From Rhodopirellula bahusiensis (GTDB lineage: Bacteria; Planctomycetota; Planctomycetia; Pirellulales; Pirellulaceae): 64,000 bases of DNA. The stretch is taken from positions 620,001 through 684,000 of the forward strand of contig NZ_NIZW01000001.1 of the NCBI RefSeq assembly GCF_002727185.1. The letters are read 5' to 3'. This document shows positions 20,825 through 29,815 of the stretch, piece after piece. Every line of letters starts with the position of its first letter. Position 1 is the first letter of the stretch. Under the pieces are notes generated by a model. That model had not been told where the DNA came from and did not search any database. It was given only the letters and a program-made list of their open reading frames with translations. The position numbers and the translations under genes were made by a program.

Positions 20825-21466
20825 TCAGCGCAAATCGTCGCGATCGATCACCGGGTTGGCGGTGCCCTGCCCGATTAGAACCAGCAAACCTTGTTGCGGG
20901 CGATTGGCATTCATCGCTTGAGCATTGAATGGAACACCATAGCAAGCGTAGGTGCCCGTCGACGTGTCCAAGACATAAATGACCGAGCGACCAACCGGGT
21001 TGCTGCTGCTTCGTGGGAAGTCAGCTTGTCCGGTGGCCATGATGTAGGTTCCGCCTTTGCCATCGGTCCCCAACGCGTCAGCGACGTTCACCGTGAACGT
21101 GGCCGCGAAACGACCGACTCGCGGGTACATGACCGAACACTGAAGCAGTCCCGAGTTGTGATCCAGGACAAACAATCCATCGGCTTGGTCGCTGACAGGC
21201 CCGGTCGCGAGCGAGAACTTCTCGCTGCTGACCGCGGCGGTCGCGTTGGCGATGGGCAGATTCTGCCAATCGGCCAGGCCAGACGAACTCGAACCCTCCG
21301 CGGTGGTTTCTGCAGAACGACGAGCCTCGGAGGCGACACCTGCGAAGTAGATGGCCGCCCCAACGGCAACCAACGTCACTCCGACCATCCATCCGCGATT
21401 CCCGCAGCATCGCGTTGATTCGGTTGGAACGACTGGCAAAAGAGCGGGATCAGCAATGTCTTTCAT
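20825..21466 (-). CDS. Single-anchor hypothetical protein
   Basis: A 213-residue protein starting [10 protein letters not shown] at 21466. Residues about 25-45 ([22 protein letters not shown]) form one N-terminal membrane anchor, followed by a Ser-rich linker and a periplasmic or surface beta-rich region with [20 protein letters not shown] and [20 protein letters not shown]. The two strand units look like half-repeats of a propeller or sandwich. It ends with [21 protein letters not shown] do not recognise the family. It lies 37 bases upstream of the DUF2585-like gene and is divergent from the oxidoreductase operon. Confidence 0.7.
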   Translation of the reverse strand: MKDIADPALLPVVPTESTRCCGNRGWMVGVTLVAVGAAIYFAGVASEARRSAETTAEGSSSSGLADWQNLPIANATAAVSSEKFSLATGPVSDQADGLFVLDHNSGLLQCSVMYPRVGRFAATFTVNVADALGTDGKGGTYIMATGQADFPRSSSNPVGRSVIYVLDTSTGTYACYGVPFNAQAMNANRPQQGLLVLIGQGTANPVIDRDDLR

Positions 21467-21605
21467 GAATCGTTTCTCGGCTAGCGGCAGTGGGAGGGAA
21501 CAATGGAGTTGATTCAGCCTGTGATTGTACGCATCGGCTGAGAACTTTACGATTGGAATCTCGTGTCCTGGACCGCCTCTTTCCACGTTTCTCGCGAAAA
21601 TCATC

Positions 21606-22802
21606 ATGTCACTCAATGCTCCCCTGAACCGCAAACTCCGCATGGGAATCGTTGGCGGTGGCCTGGGATCGTTCATTGGTCGCGTTCACACCGTTGCCGC
21701 TGGACTGGACAATCGCAGCGAATTGGTCGCCGGAGCCTTCTCCAGCAACCCTGAACGCAGTCGCCAATCCGCCCCCGGATACGGCGTCGATGAATCGCGA
21801 GCCTACGGCAGCTACGAAGCCATGCTGGACGCCGAATCGCGGTTGCCAGAAGACCAACGAATCGACTTCGTCAGCGTTACCACACCCAACCACACGCACT
21901 TTGAAATCGCCAAAGCCGCGGTCGAAGCCGGCTTCAACGTCGTCTGTGACAAACCGATGACGTTCGATTTGGATCAAGCCGAACAATTGCTGAAAACGGT
22001 CGAAAACTCCGACGTCGTCTTCGCACTGACTCACAACTACACCGGTTACCCGCTGATTCGCCAAGCTCGTGAAATGATCCTGGGCGGCGAGTTGGGTGAG
22101 ATCAACGCGATCCGGGCTCAGTACATCCAAGGCTGGCTTCGCGACAAACTGGAAGACGACGACCAGAAACAAGCCGCTTGGCGAACCGATCCGTCTAAGA
22201 GCGGTGCCGCGGGTGCGTTCGGCGACATCGCCACCCACGCCTACAACTTGGGTCGCTTCATGACCGGCGTGCTGCCTGAAACGGTCAGCTGCAGCCTGAA
22301 GTCATTCGTGGAAGGACGCCAACTTGATGATTATGGCACCGCCGTGATTCGCTACGAAAACGGTGCTTTGGGAACCGTCACCGCCTCGCAAATCAGCCAC
22401 GGCCGCGAAAACGATGTGGAGATCGAAATCGACGGCACGAAGGGTTCGCTGAAGTGGCGTCAAGAAAACCCGAACGAGTTGCACTACCGCCAAAACGGCA
22501 AGGCTCACCAAATCTACACGCGTGATCCCAACGCGCCTTACATGCACGAAACCGCTGCGGCATCGTGCCGTTTGCCATCGGGTCATCCCGAAGCCTTCTT
22601 CGAAGCCTTCGCAAACGTTTACGCCGCCGCGTTCGACGACATGGCCAAACGAGCCGAAGGAGCCACCATCGATCGCAAGAAGTCGCTCTACCCGAGCGTT
22701 CATGACGGCGTCGAAGGCATGTACTTCATCCAGCAGTGCGTTGCCAGCCACAAAGACAACGCGGCTTGGTTGCCCCTGAAGCACCCCGTCGCTCGCGTTT
22801 GA
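21606..22802 (+). CDS. Gfo/Idh/MocA family NAD(P)-dependent oxidoreductase
   Basis: A 398-residue sugar or inositol dehydrogenase-like enzyme. The Rossmann motif [12 protein letters not shown] lies near residue 14, [19 protein letters not shown] and VCDKPMT carry the catalytic Lys of the E/D-K-P motif, and the C-terminal alpha/beta domain shows [13 protein letters not shown] with the conserved D-x-x-x-H. ATG at 21606 is used. The in-frame ORF opens 27 codons earlier, but that extension (from 21525) looks unrelated. It is the first gene of a tight plus-strand run, 15 bases before ispD. The substrate cannot be read from the sequence. Confidence 0.9.
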   Translation: MSLNAPLNRKLRMGIVGGGLGSFIGRVHTVAAGLDNRSELVAGAFSSNPERSRQSAPGYGVDESRAYGSYEAMLDAESRLPEDQRIDFVSVTTPNHTHFEIAKAAVEAGFNVVCDKPMTFDLDQAEQLLKTVENSDVVFALTHNYTGYPLIRQAREMILGGELGEINAIRAQYIQGWLRDKLEDDDQKQAAWRTDPSKSGAAGAFGDIATHAYNLGRFMTGVLPETVSCSLKSFVEGRQLDDYGTAVIRYENGALGTVTASQISHGRENDVEIEIDGTKGSLKWRQENPNELHYRQNGKAHQIYTRDPNAPYMHETAAASCRLPSGHPEAFFEAFANVYAAAFDDMAKRAEGATIDRKKSLYPSVHDGVEGMYFIQQCVASHKDNAAWLPLKHPVARV

Positions 22803-22817
22803 TCGGCGATCCTGCTT

Positions 22818-23549
22818 ATGAACCGCGCTGCTTCTGTTTCCGTGATCATGCCCGCTGCAGGCAGCGGGCAACGCTTTGGCAGCCAGTCCAACAAGCTGTT
22901 TGCGATCTTGGATGGCAAACAGCTGTGGCAACACACCGTCGATCGATTCCACAATCGCGGCGACGTCCGGCAAATCGTGCTGGCGGTTTCCGAAGAAGAC
23001 GAGTCCACGTTTCGTGAGCAAATCGCGGCCATCTCCTCCGCCGCTCCGATTCACCTCGTTCGTGGCGGCGCGACACGCAGCGAAAGCGTTGGTGCGGCAT
23101 TGGACGCGGTCAAGAAATTCGCAGCCGAATCCGCGGTCGCCAATTCATCCACGCCAACGCTGGTCGCCATTCACGACGCCGCTCGACCGCTGGTTCGTCA
23201 GTCCGACCTGGACCGAGTCTTCGCCAAGGCGGCTGAAACCGGCGCCGCCATCCTGGCCGCTCCCGTTTCCGGAACCCTGAAACGAACCACGGGCAACGGA
23301 TCGGAAACCGTCGATCGCCGCAACACTTTTGTCGCGTTGACTCCCCAGGTGTTCGCGATCGACGTCATTTGTCAAGCTTACGCACGCGACCGAGGCCGCA
23401 TGGCCACCGACGACGCTCAACTGGTGGAGCGAACCTCTCACCCAGTTCAACTTGTCCCTGGTTCCGCTGACAATTTGAAAATCACCTTCCCCGAAGATCT
23501 CCGCATCGCGGAGGCGATCCTGAACGAGTGCCGAAGCGAATTCGTATGA
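22818..23549 (+). CDS. ispD: 2-C-methyl-D-erythritol 4-phosphate cytidylyltransferase
   Basis: Couples MEP to CTP, giving CDP-ME in the non-mevalonate isoprenoid pathway. The 243-residue product has the usual length. It shows MPAAGSGQRFG near the N terminus (nucleotide-binding loop), SNKLFAILDGKQLWQHT with the conserved Lys, HDAARPLV in the middle, TPQVF and TDDAQLVE towards the C terminus, and KITFPEDL at the end. ATG at 22818 gives the family N terminus. Its stop overlaps the tyrS start by four bases (ATGA), indicating translational coupling. Confidence 0.95.
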   Translation: MNRAASVSVIMPAAGSGQRFGSQSNKLFAILDGKQLWQHTVDRFHNRGDVRQIVLAVSEEDESTFREQIAAISSAAPIHLVRGGATRSESVGAALDAVKKFAAESAVANSSTPTLVAIHDAARPLVRQSDLDRVFAKAAETGAAILAAPVSGTLKRTTGNGSETVDRRNTFVALTPQVFAIDVICQAYARDRGRMATDDAQLVERTSHPVQLVPGSADNLKITFPEDLRIAEAILNECRSEFV

Positions 23550-24844
23550 CCACTTCCAACGCCACCAATCCACTGATCGAAGATCTCCGTTGGCGTGGTT
23601 TGCTGAATCAAACCACCGACGAAAACGGAATCGCTGAGCTGCTCAACTCCGGCCCGCAAACGATCTACATCGGGTTTGACCCCACGGCGACCTCGCTGCA
23701 CGTCGGCGGCATGATGCAGTTGATGATGCTGCGTCGCTTCCAACGCGCCGGCCACAATCCGATTGCCTTGGTCGGCGGTGCCACCGGGATGATCGGCGAC
23801 CCCAGCGGCAAAAGCGAAGAACGCAACCTGTTGTCAGCGGATCAACTGCAAAAGAATGTCGATGGCGTCGCGGCTCAAATGCGTCACTTCCTCGACTTCG
23901 AAGGCGAAAACGCAGCCAAGTTGCTGAACAACTTCGACTGGATGAAGGATTACTCCTACCTCGAATTCCTTCGCGACGTCGGCAAGAACTTTCCCGTCGG
24001 TGCGATGATGGGCAAAGAATCCGTCCGCAGCCGGTTGGAAAGCGAAGCCGGCCTGAGCTACACCGAATTCAGTTACATGTTGTTGCAGGCTTACGACTTC
24101 GTGAACCTCGCCCAAACACATGATTGCCGAATCCAAGCCGGAGGCAGTGACCAGTGGGGAAACATCACCGCTGGAATCGACCTGGGTCGTCGCATGCTGG
24201 GCAAGCAATTGTTTGGCATCACCGCGCCGCTGCTGACAACCAGCGACGGTCGCAAAATGGGCAAGACCGAATCCGGCGCCGTGTGGCTGGATCCCGATCG
24301 AACCAGCCCCTACGCGTTTTACCAGTACTGGATCAACGTCGCCGATGAAGACGTGATGCGTTGCCTGGCCTACCTGACCGAAATCGAGCGAGCCGAATAC
24401 GACGAACTCGAAGACAAGACCAAGAACGATCCCGGACAACGCACCGCACAGAAACGACTGGCTCAATGGTTGACCGAATTGGTGCACGGCGAAGCCGGAG
24501 TCCAATCGGCTCAACGAGCCACCCAGATTCTGTTCGGCGGTGAACTCGGCGACACAACAGACTCGCAACTGCGTGAGATCTTTGCCGATGTTCCATCGTG
24601 CGACGTGCCAAAATCGGCTCTTGAAGGCGAAGGCCTGTGGATCGTCGAAGCATTGCAAACCGCAAAGCTTTGCAACAGCGGCGGCGATGCTCGACGTGCC
24701 TTGTCCGAAGGCGGCGTGTACGTCAACAACGCTCGCGTGGAAGACGTTCAAAAACGTTTGACAGCCGATGACCTGGACGGCCGATCCGTTTTGGTGCTTC
24801 GCCGCGGCAAACGTAAATACGCCCTGCTAAAAATCCAAGATTGA
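23546..24844 (+). CDS. tyrS: Tyrosyl-tRNA synthetase
   Basis: Class I aminoacyl-tRNA synthetase that charges tRNA-Tyr. The 432-residue product contains the Rossmann catalytic domain with IYIGFDPTATSLHVGG, GGATGMIGDPSGKSEERNLL, the tyrosine-binding SYMLLQAYDF and GGSDQWGN segments, the signature KMGKT (in place of KMSKS), and a C-terminal S4 RNA-binding domain (EGGVYVNNARVEDVQKRL). The HIGH motif reads HVGG, with Gly replacing the second His; this position is variable in the family. ATG at 23546 overlaps the ispD stop. The xylanase gene begins eight bases after the stop. Confidence 0.96.
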   Translation: MTTSNATNPLIEDLRWRGLLNQTTDENGIAELLNSGPQTIYIGFDPTATSLHVGGMMQLMMLRRFQRAGHNPIALVGGATGMIGDPSGKSEERNLLSADQLQKNVDGVAAQMRHFLDFEGENAAKLLNNFDWMKDYSYLEFLRDVGKNFPVGAMMGKESVRSRLESEAGLSYTEFSYMLLQAYDFVNLAQTHDCRIQAGGSDQWGNITAGIDLGRRMLGKQLFGITAPLLTTSDGRKMGKTESGAVWLDPDRTSPYAFYQYWINVADEDVMRCLAYLTEIERAEYDELEDKTKNDPGQRTAQKRLAQWLTELVHGEAGVQSAQRATQILFGGELGDTTDSQLREIFADVPSCDVPKSALEGEGLWIVEALQTAKLCNSGGDARRALSEGGVYVNNARVEDVQKRLTADDLDGRSVLVLRRGKRKYALLKIQD

Positions 24845-24852
24845 GCTTGATC

Positions 24853-26640
24853 ATGCGTCGGTGGCTGGCCTCTTTGGCAATCGCTTTGCTCCTGAGTTCA
24901 CTCGGGGCACCGGCCACTCTCATCCATGCGTTCGCACAAGAATCGCAAACTTCGGCGGAGGGAACCACGCTCGTTCCCACCGCAGAGTTTCGACTCGATG
25001 CCCGCCCCGGCACCGGTTCGATCGACCGACAAAACGACCTGATCACGGTCAACTGCCCTGCCCCGCAAGAAGAAGCCTGGGCGTTGCAGGTTCAGTGCAA
25101 GCCGATCTCAATTCCCGTGCAAGAGTCCGACGTGTTCTGCGTCTCCTTCGACGCACGAGCCATCGCATCCAGCACGGATGGACTGGGAAGCATTCATGTC
25201 TCGATGGCGACCAACGATCCCTGGGAACCAATCGAAGAACCCAACGGGTTTCGCTCCTTCGACGTTCCCAATCAGTGGCATCCGTTTCGAATCTGCTTTC
25301 GTGCCAAGCAGGACTACGACGCCAATCGTGTCTACGCCTCGATCCAGTGCGCCGAGAAAAAGCAACGACTCGAAATTCGCGATCTGAAATTGGTCGGGTT
25401 GGGAAACGTTCCCGACGCGAGCCTTCCGTTCACGCGGTTGTTCTACCCAGGCGCGGACAACGATTCCTGGCGAACCGAAGCTCAGCGCAGCATCGATCGC
25501 CATCGTAAACGCAACCTCACCATCCGAGTGGTCGATGCCGCTCGTCAACCGCTGGCTGGTGCAACCGTTCAAGTTCAGCAGCAAAAGCACGACTACGCAT
25601 TCGGAACGTTCGTCGGCAACACGCCGATCCACGCCGGCGAAGACGCCGCCAAATTTCGCGACCAAACCAAGCATTGGTTCAACCGTGTCACCCTGCCTCG
25701 CTACTGGGCAGACTGGGGAACGGATCGTCCCGCCGGGGTTGTCAAAGCCGATGCGACCGCCGAGTGGGCCATCGACGCGGGATTCGAAATCAAGAACCAC
25801 TTGCTGCTGTACCCACAGTTCATTCCCGATCGAGTCAAACAACTCACCGATCAACCCGCTCGATTCCAAACCGAAATCGAAACCGCGATGGACGCCGCTC
25901 TGGAGCGGACACGTGACATGCCAATCGCGGTCTGGGATGCCATCAACGAACTTCGCGATGTGTCACTGGTCGGAGACGTCTTGGGAAGAGACTACTACGC
26001 CGACGTGTTCAACCGCGGCCAACGCTCACAGCCAAATGCTCGTTGGTTCATCAACGAATACGGATTGATGACCGGCGGCAGCGAACGCTCAAAACATCTC
26101 ACGACTTACATCCAGCAGATCGAACAAATCTTGGACAGCGGAGGAACCGTCGAAGGCATCGGTGTCCAAGGGCACTTCCAAGCCGACCTGATCACGATGC
26201 CGGAAGCCTGGAAAGTCCTCAACGAGCTGTCACGATTCCAATTGCCGATCGAAATCACCGAGTTTGATGTCGACACGCGTGACGAAGCCACCCAAGCCCA
26301 ATTCACTCGCGATTTTCTCACGCTGGTGTTTGCCCATCCCGCGACCACCGGGTTCACGACCTGGGGTTTTTGGGAAGGCGACATGTGGCGTCCCCATGGC
26401 GCCATGATTCGCGAGGATTGGACGATCAAACCCAACGGCCAGGTTTGGGAAGAACTGATTCTCAACACCTGGTGGACCAACCAAACCGTTCAAACGGATG
26501 CCGAAGGCATTGCCACCGTCCGAGCCTTTCGTGGCAGGCATCGCGTTCAAGCCGAAGCCCAGGATTGGGCACGGATTCAAACCGTGAATCTACTCGAGGA
26601 TAAAACCATCACCTTGCAAATTGGAGTTGGCGGTGAGTGA
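24853..26640 (+). CDS. Secreted glycoside hydrolase family 10 protein (endo-xylanase-like)
   Basis: A 595-residue exported enzyme predicted to cut beta-1,4-xylan or a related glycan. A signal peptide (MRRWLASLAIALLLSSLGA...HAFAQE) is followed by a beta-rich carbohydrate-binding-like region (about 30-200), then a GH10 barrel. The acid/base Glu is E366 in WDAINE, and the nucleophile is E470 in ITEFD. WFINEYG, VEGIGVQGHF and TTWGFWEGDMW also match the family. ATG at 24853 is chosen over TTG at 24841, which lies within the tyrS stop. The gene is embedded in a housekeeping operon between tyrS and a methyltransferase, which is unusual for a xylanase. Confidence 0.92.
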   Translation: MRRWLASLAIALLLSSLGAPATLIHAFAQESQTSAEGTTLVPTAEFRLDARPGTGSIDRQNDLITVNCPAPQEEAWALQVQCKPISIPVQESDVFCVSFDARAIASSTDGLGSIHVSMATNDPWEPIEEPNGFRSFDVPNQWHPFRICFRAKQDYDANRVYASIQCAEKKQRLEIRDLKLVGLGNVPDASLPFTRLFYPGADNDSWRTEAQRSIDRHRKRNLTIRVVDAARQPLAGATVQVQQQKHDYAFGTFVGNTPIHAGEDAAKFRDQTKHWFNRVTLPRYWADWGTDRPAGVVKADATAEWAIDAGFEIKNHLLLYPQFIPDRVKQLTDQPARFQTEIETAMDAALERTRDMPIAVWDAINELRDVSLVGDVLGRDYYADVFNRGQRSQPNARWFINEYGLMTGGSERSKHLTTYIQQIEQILDSGGTVEGIGVQGHFQADLITMPEAWKVLNELSRFQLPIEITEFDVDTRDEATQAQFTRDFLTLVFAHPATTGFTTWGFWEGDMWRPHGAMIREDWTIKPNGQVWEELILNTWWTNQTVQTDAEGIATVRAFRGRHRVQAEAQDWARIQTVNLLEDKTITLQIGVGGE

Positions 26641-27673
26641 CCTGCCACCGCTTCCGTCGGAACAATTGCTGATCGATCACCTGGCTTCTTCCACGCGTTC
26701 ATCGCTCGCCTCCGCGATCGTGATGTCACCGGGACGTGGGCAATCCGCCAATGCATTGGCGGACTCATTCCCAGGTTCGAAAGTCACCAGTTGGTTCGTG
26801 GATTTGCACCGCGCCGAACGGGCTCGCGAGGTGACCTCCGAAGACGTTCATGTGATCTGCCAACCCGATCTTCCCGACACCTCGTGGGATCTCGCTTTGC
26901 TGCCGGTCTTGAAAACCGGCGAAGCGGAGATGAATCGCAACCTCATTCATCAATCATGGCAAAGGCTGACAATCGGTGGTGAACTGATCGCTTCGGCCAA
27001 CGCTCCCAAAGACACGTGGTTGCTGAACCAGTTGCAGGCTCTCGGCCCCAAAGTCCGATGCCACGATCACGCGACCGGACGTGTTTACGTCGTGCGAAAA
27101 TCATCCGAGACATTCAAACCGAAAACCTTCGACGCCGAATTCACTCACCGAGTCGACGATCGCATCCTGACCGTGCATTCTCGTCCATCGGTGTTCTCTC
27201 ATCGGTCGGTCGACCGAGCCGCCGCGGCAATGATCCGGCACGCGCCGATCCCCGAAGGATCCACAGTGCTGGAACTCGGATGCGGTAACGGAGCCGTCGC
27301 AATGGCAGCCGCCGTGCGATCACAAACCGGTCACGTTTACGCCGTCGATTGCAATTCGCGAGCCGTCCAGTGCACCGAGCGAGCGGCAGCTCAAAACCAA
27401 ATCAAGAACCTCACCGCGATCGTCAACCACAATGGAATGCTGCCGGACGTGCCAGCTTGCGACATCGCGTTGCTCAACCCGCCCTACTACGGCGACTTCC
27501 GAATCGCCGAGCATTTCATGGTCACCGCCGCGAAGAAACTGCGATCAGGCGGAGAAGCCTACGTCATCACCAAGCAAACCGATCGCTACCTCGAATACGA
27601 CTGGTGGCCGCTCGAAATGACCGACCGAACAACCGCCCAGTCCTACGACCTGCTGCGTTTCACCCGCGAGTAA
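26633..27673 (+). CDS. RsmC-like class I SAM methyltransferase
   Basis: A 346-residue protein with an N-terminal degenerate methyltransferase-like half and a catalytic C-terminal half. That half has VLELGCGNGAVAMAAA (SAM-binding motif I), VYAVDCNSRAV (motif II acidic strand) and the target-base motif LLNPPYYGDF (NPPY). This two-domain layout is typical of RsmC, which methylates G1207 of 16S rRNA, and of RlmG. GTG at 26633 overlaps the xylanase stop by eight bases, implying coupling. Which rRNA base is modified cannot be decided from sequence alone. Confidence 0.85.
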   Translation: MSDLPPLPSEQLLIDHLASSTRSSLASAIVMSPGRGQSANALADSFPGSKVTSWFVDLHRAERAREVTSEDVHVICQPDLPDTSWDLALLPVLKTGEAEMNRNLIHQSWQRLTIGGELIASANAPKDTWLLNQLQALGPKVRCHDHATGRVYVVRKSSETFKPKTFDAEFTHRVDDRILTVHSRPSVFSHRSVDRAAAAMIRHAPIPEGSTVLELGCGNGAVAMAAAVRSQTGHVYAVDCNSRAVQCTERAAAQNQIKNLTAIVNHNGMLPDVPACDIALLNPPYYGDFRIAEHFMVTAAKKLRSGGEAYVITKQTDRYLEYDWWPLEMTDRTTAQSYDLLRFTRE

Positions 27674-28206
27674 GCGCGTCTGCATGAGTCCTTGGCTTTC
27701 ATCGATTCTGGGCGTCCCACACAGGTCGTCTTGTCGAAAGACTTCTGCCACAGGATGGAACCGGAGTGAGTGCCCGGCGGCTGAGACCGAGCGTGGCCAC
27801 TCCCATCAGCCGGAACGCGATCGCGTCCGTTTCCGAATCGCTGGTCATCGAGGAAAAACCGATGATACGCCGAAGTGAGAATGAGCAATGGGTGTTGGGT
27901 GTCACCATCCGGCGATCTGCTACCCCAGTTCTCCTGGGCATGCGTTTGGTCAAAAGAACTCCGTCCCGTTTGATCGGTCCTCCGTCCCGCACAAGGGTTT
28001 CGACGCAGAGTCGCGAAGGCGGTGAGGGACCAGACGGAAGATCAGGCGTTACCGCTCTCCCCTGCGTCTCTGCGACTCCCCGCCTCTGCGTCAACTTCTT
28101 TCAGAATGGAGCGAGATCCATGGGACGGTGGTCATTGTTGAAAGGATGCGTCTGATTTTGCCCCCCGCCCCCTTTTGCACGCTCTCGTCAAAACGTTTTA
28201 CTTTTT
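27674..28206. other. 533-base intergenic region with inverted GACGCAGAG repeats
   Basis: I find no convincing gene here. An arm with GACGCAGAGTCGCGAAGGCGG-like sequence (28002-28022, purine-rich) faces an inverted, extended counterpart at about 28061-28092 (CTGCGTCTCTGCGACTCC then CGCCTCTGCGTC). The remaining sequence has a base composition like its neighbours but no conserved reading frame that I recognise. The stretch separates the end of the plus-strand operon from the convergent regulator. Confidence 0.5.
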
Positions 28207-28590
28207 TCACCGAGTCGCGGGACGGCTGGTTGCTTTCTTGGCACGAGCCTGGGCCTTTTCGATGCGTTCTTTTTCGACGCGGATTTCGGCTGGGGTTCGA
28301 GTGATGACGGGATCGTTGCGGTTGATCAGCGCGAGCATGTCCACCACCAATTCATGGCGACTCAGGTAATAGCATCGTTGCGTGCCTTCTTGCGCGTAAT
28401 CGACCAATTCAGCATGTCGCAGCACCGACAGATGCTGGGAAATGTTGGCTTGTCGGGCTGGCAGCAAGTCCTCCATGTCCGTGACGCACTTGGGCCCGGA
28501 TACCAACTCTCGCAGAATCGCCAACCGAGTGGGGTGCGAAAACGCTTTCAAGAGTTCGGATGTGGATCGAGATTCAGTGAGTTCTGACAT
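28207..28590 (-). CDS. ArsR-family winged-helix transcriptional regulator
   Basis: A small DNA-binding repressor-like protein of about 127 residues. LLKAFSHPTRLAILREL and DLLPARQANISQHLSVLRHAELV form the ArsR winged helix-turn-helix, followed by GTQRCYYLSR (beta wing) and a Lys/Arg/Ala-rich tail. The metal-binding ELCVCDL of classic ArsR is only partly present (KCVTDM, one Cys), so a non-metal signal is possible. ATG at 28590 is chosen. A GTG at 28599 overlaps the upstream gene's TGA (GTGA), so the longer start is also plausible. The upstream membrane protein is its likely partner or target. Confidence 0.85.
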   Translation of the reverse strand: MSELTESRSTSELLKAFSHPTRLAILRELVSGPKCVTDMEDLLPARQANISQHLSVLRHAELVDYAQEGTQRCYYLSRHELVVDMLALINRNDPVITRTPAEIRVEKERIEKAQARAKKATSRPATR

Positions 28591-28595
28591 GGTGT

Positions 28596-28973
28596 TCACG
28601 ATTTCGGTTGATCGGCGAGTTTGATTTCAGCTTCCAAACGTTTCTTGTTCATCGCGCCCATGAACGATCGGAACATCACGCCACTGACGAGGGTTGAGAG
28701 CGTCACAGTGAAGAACGCTGACAGGATCAAGTCCGCCAAAAGGGACCCGCTGTCGACGATGACGGGTTGATAGATGGCGATCGCAAGGAACACGATCCAG
28801 TGTTTGATGCAGTAGAAACACTGGAACAAGTACCCCGGCATGTGGCCGAGTTTGTTGGTGAATCTTCGCCATGCGGCGAAGACTTCGGTTTGCGTGATGG
28901 TGATCGAAATACTGCTGGCGGCGATGGCAATCGCCACGCAGGCCCAGATCGCTTGGATGGTTTCGGTTGTCAT
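28596..28973 (-). CDS. Small integral membrane protein with CFYCIKHW motif
   Basis: A 125-residue protein with three predicted membrane helices (IWACVAIAIAASSISITITQ, IVFLAIAIYQPVIV and ADLILSAFFTVTLSTLVSGVMF). A conserved-looking CFYCIKHW sits at the start of the second helix, reminiscent of the Cys-x-x-Cys-x-x-x-Trp pattern of DUF1360-like proteins, though the match is weak. ATG at 28973 is clear. Its stop overlaps the GTG candidate of the ArsR-type gene by three bases, so they are likely co-expressed. The function is unknown. Confidence 0.7.
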   Translation of the reverse strand: MTTETIQAIWACVAIAIAASSISITITQTEVFAAWRRFTNKLGHMPGYLFQCFYCIKHWIVFLAIAIYQPVIVDSGSLLADLILSAFFTVTLSTLVSGVMFRSFMGAMNKKRLEAEIKLADQPKS

Positions 28974-29235
28974 GTTTGTCGTTTGGGTTGTATTGCGTTT
29001 ACGATCTTTGGGGTGTTTGGCAATGATTGATTGAGTCGAATATTCGAATGTGCGAATGTGTGCATGCGGATGGGAATTGTCAAACGGATTGGCGGTCAGG
29101 CTGAGATGGGGGCCAGGAAGAAGACGGGCGAGGGAGCGAGCCAGTAGTCAAGATTGTTGCTGCCAGGAGTATTGCCCTGGGGCCTGGCTGTTTTATCCCG
29201 AAGGGATTACGGACATTAGCCGTAGGACTGGAAAA

Positions 29236-29369
29236 GGTGTCGGACACCGAATTGGGTGATTGGGTAATATTTCGTTTCATCGCTTCAGTTTCTTTGGGCG
29301 TCCGCGTGGTCGCATCGTTGACTCCAGGCCGAAACGACGTTTCAACCCGTAGGATGGACACTCTTGCCC
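29236..29369. repeat. Duplicated intergenic module, copy A
   Basis: Begins with the perfect palindrome GGTGTCGGACACC and ends with the repeat core GTAGGATGGACACTCTTGCCC (29349-29369). Copy B at 29470-29602 matches it along its whole length. In the last 68 bases, which include CCGCGTGGTCGCATCGTTGA, I count only three mismatches. Confidence 0.8.
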
Positions 29370-29469
29370 AAGACCAGTTAATTCCCCATCCAAGCCCCAG
29401 GCCTGAAAGGCCGACACAACCTTTGCCGGGGGCGTCAGTCCCCGGTCTTTGGGTGTCGGTGTCGGAAAA

Positions 29470-29602
29470 GGTGTCGGAACCGAATTGGCTGACTGCGTGA
29501 TATTAAGTTTCACCGCTTCAATTAATTCGGCCATCCGCGTGGTCGCATCGTTGACTCCAGACCGAAACGACGTTTCAACGCGTAGGATGGGCACTCTTGC
29601 CC
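29470..29602. repeat. Duplicated intergenic module, copy B
   Basis: Second copy of the module, one base shorter. It starts GGTGTCGGAACCGAATTGG, where one base lost from the palindrome leaves it imperfect, and ends with GTAGGATGGGCACTCTTGCC (29582-29601), the same palindrome family as at 5140-5153. On the minus strand both copies keep an open frame with related residues (RVETSFR.GVNDATTR), which may be chance or the remnant of a small gene. Confidence 0.8.
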
Positions 29603-29815
29603 GCCTGAGTCGGCCAAGACCACCCATCACAACCCGATGCGTGATCGAGGAACGCCCCCAACTCCCACGACGGCCCCATCCGGGGCGAAACCCAGACGCC
29701 AGCCACCATTCATTTTTCGAACGTCCCGTGCAGCGACGTAGGCCATACCGAACGAAGCGAGCTACGGCAGGGGACATTGTTTTCGGTGGCCAGCCAAGCT
29801 CCCTAACTCGCCACC

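Larger units (their letters stand above)
28974..29815. other. 842-base gene-free island of repeats
   Basis: No credible gene is seen. The region holds a duplicated module (29236-29369 and 29470-29602), the palindrome GGTGTCGGACACC (29236-29248), a CCGGGG-N8-CCCCGG hairpin (29426-29445), an ATCCC-gaa-GGGAT hairpin (29195-29207) and GC-rich flanks. It behaves like a landing site for extragenic repeats between the small membrane protein and the DUF5060 gene. Confidence 0.6.

Noticed and set aside
27699-28094. 131-codon minus-strand frame in the intergenic region
   Set aside because: Its start part lies on the GACGCAGAG repeat arms and the rest resembles no family, so I treat it as noncoding. 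It could be revisited if homologues exist.
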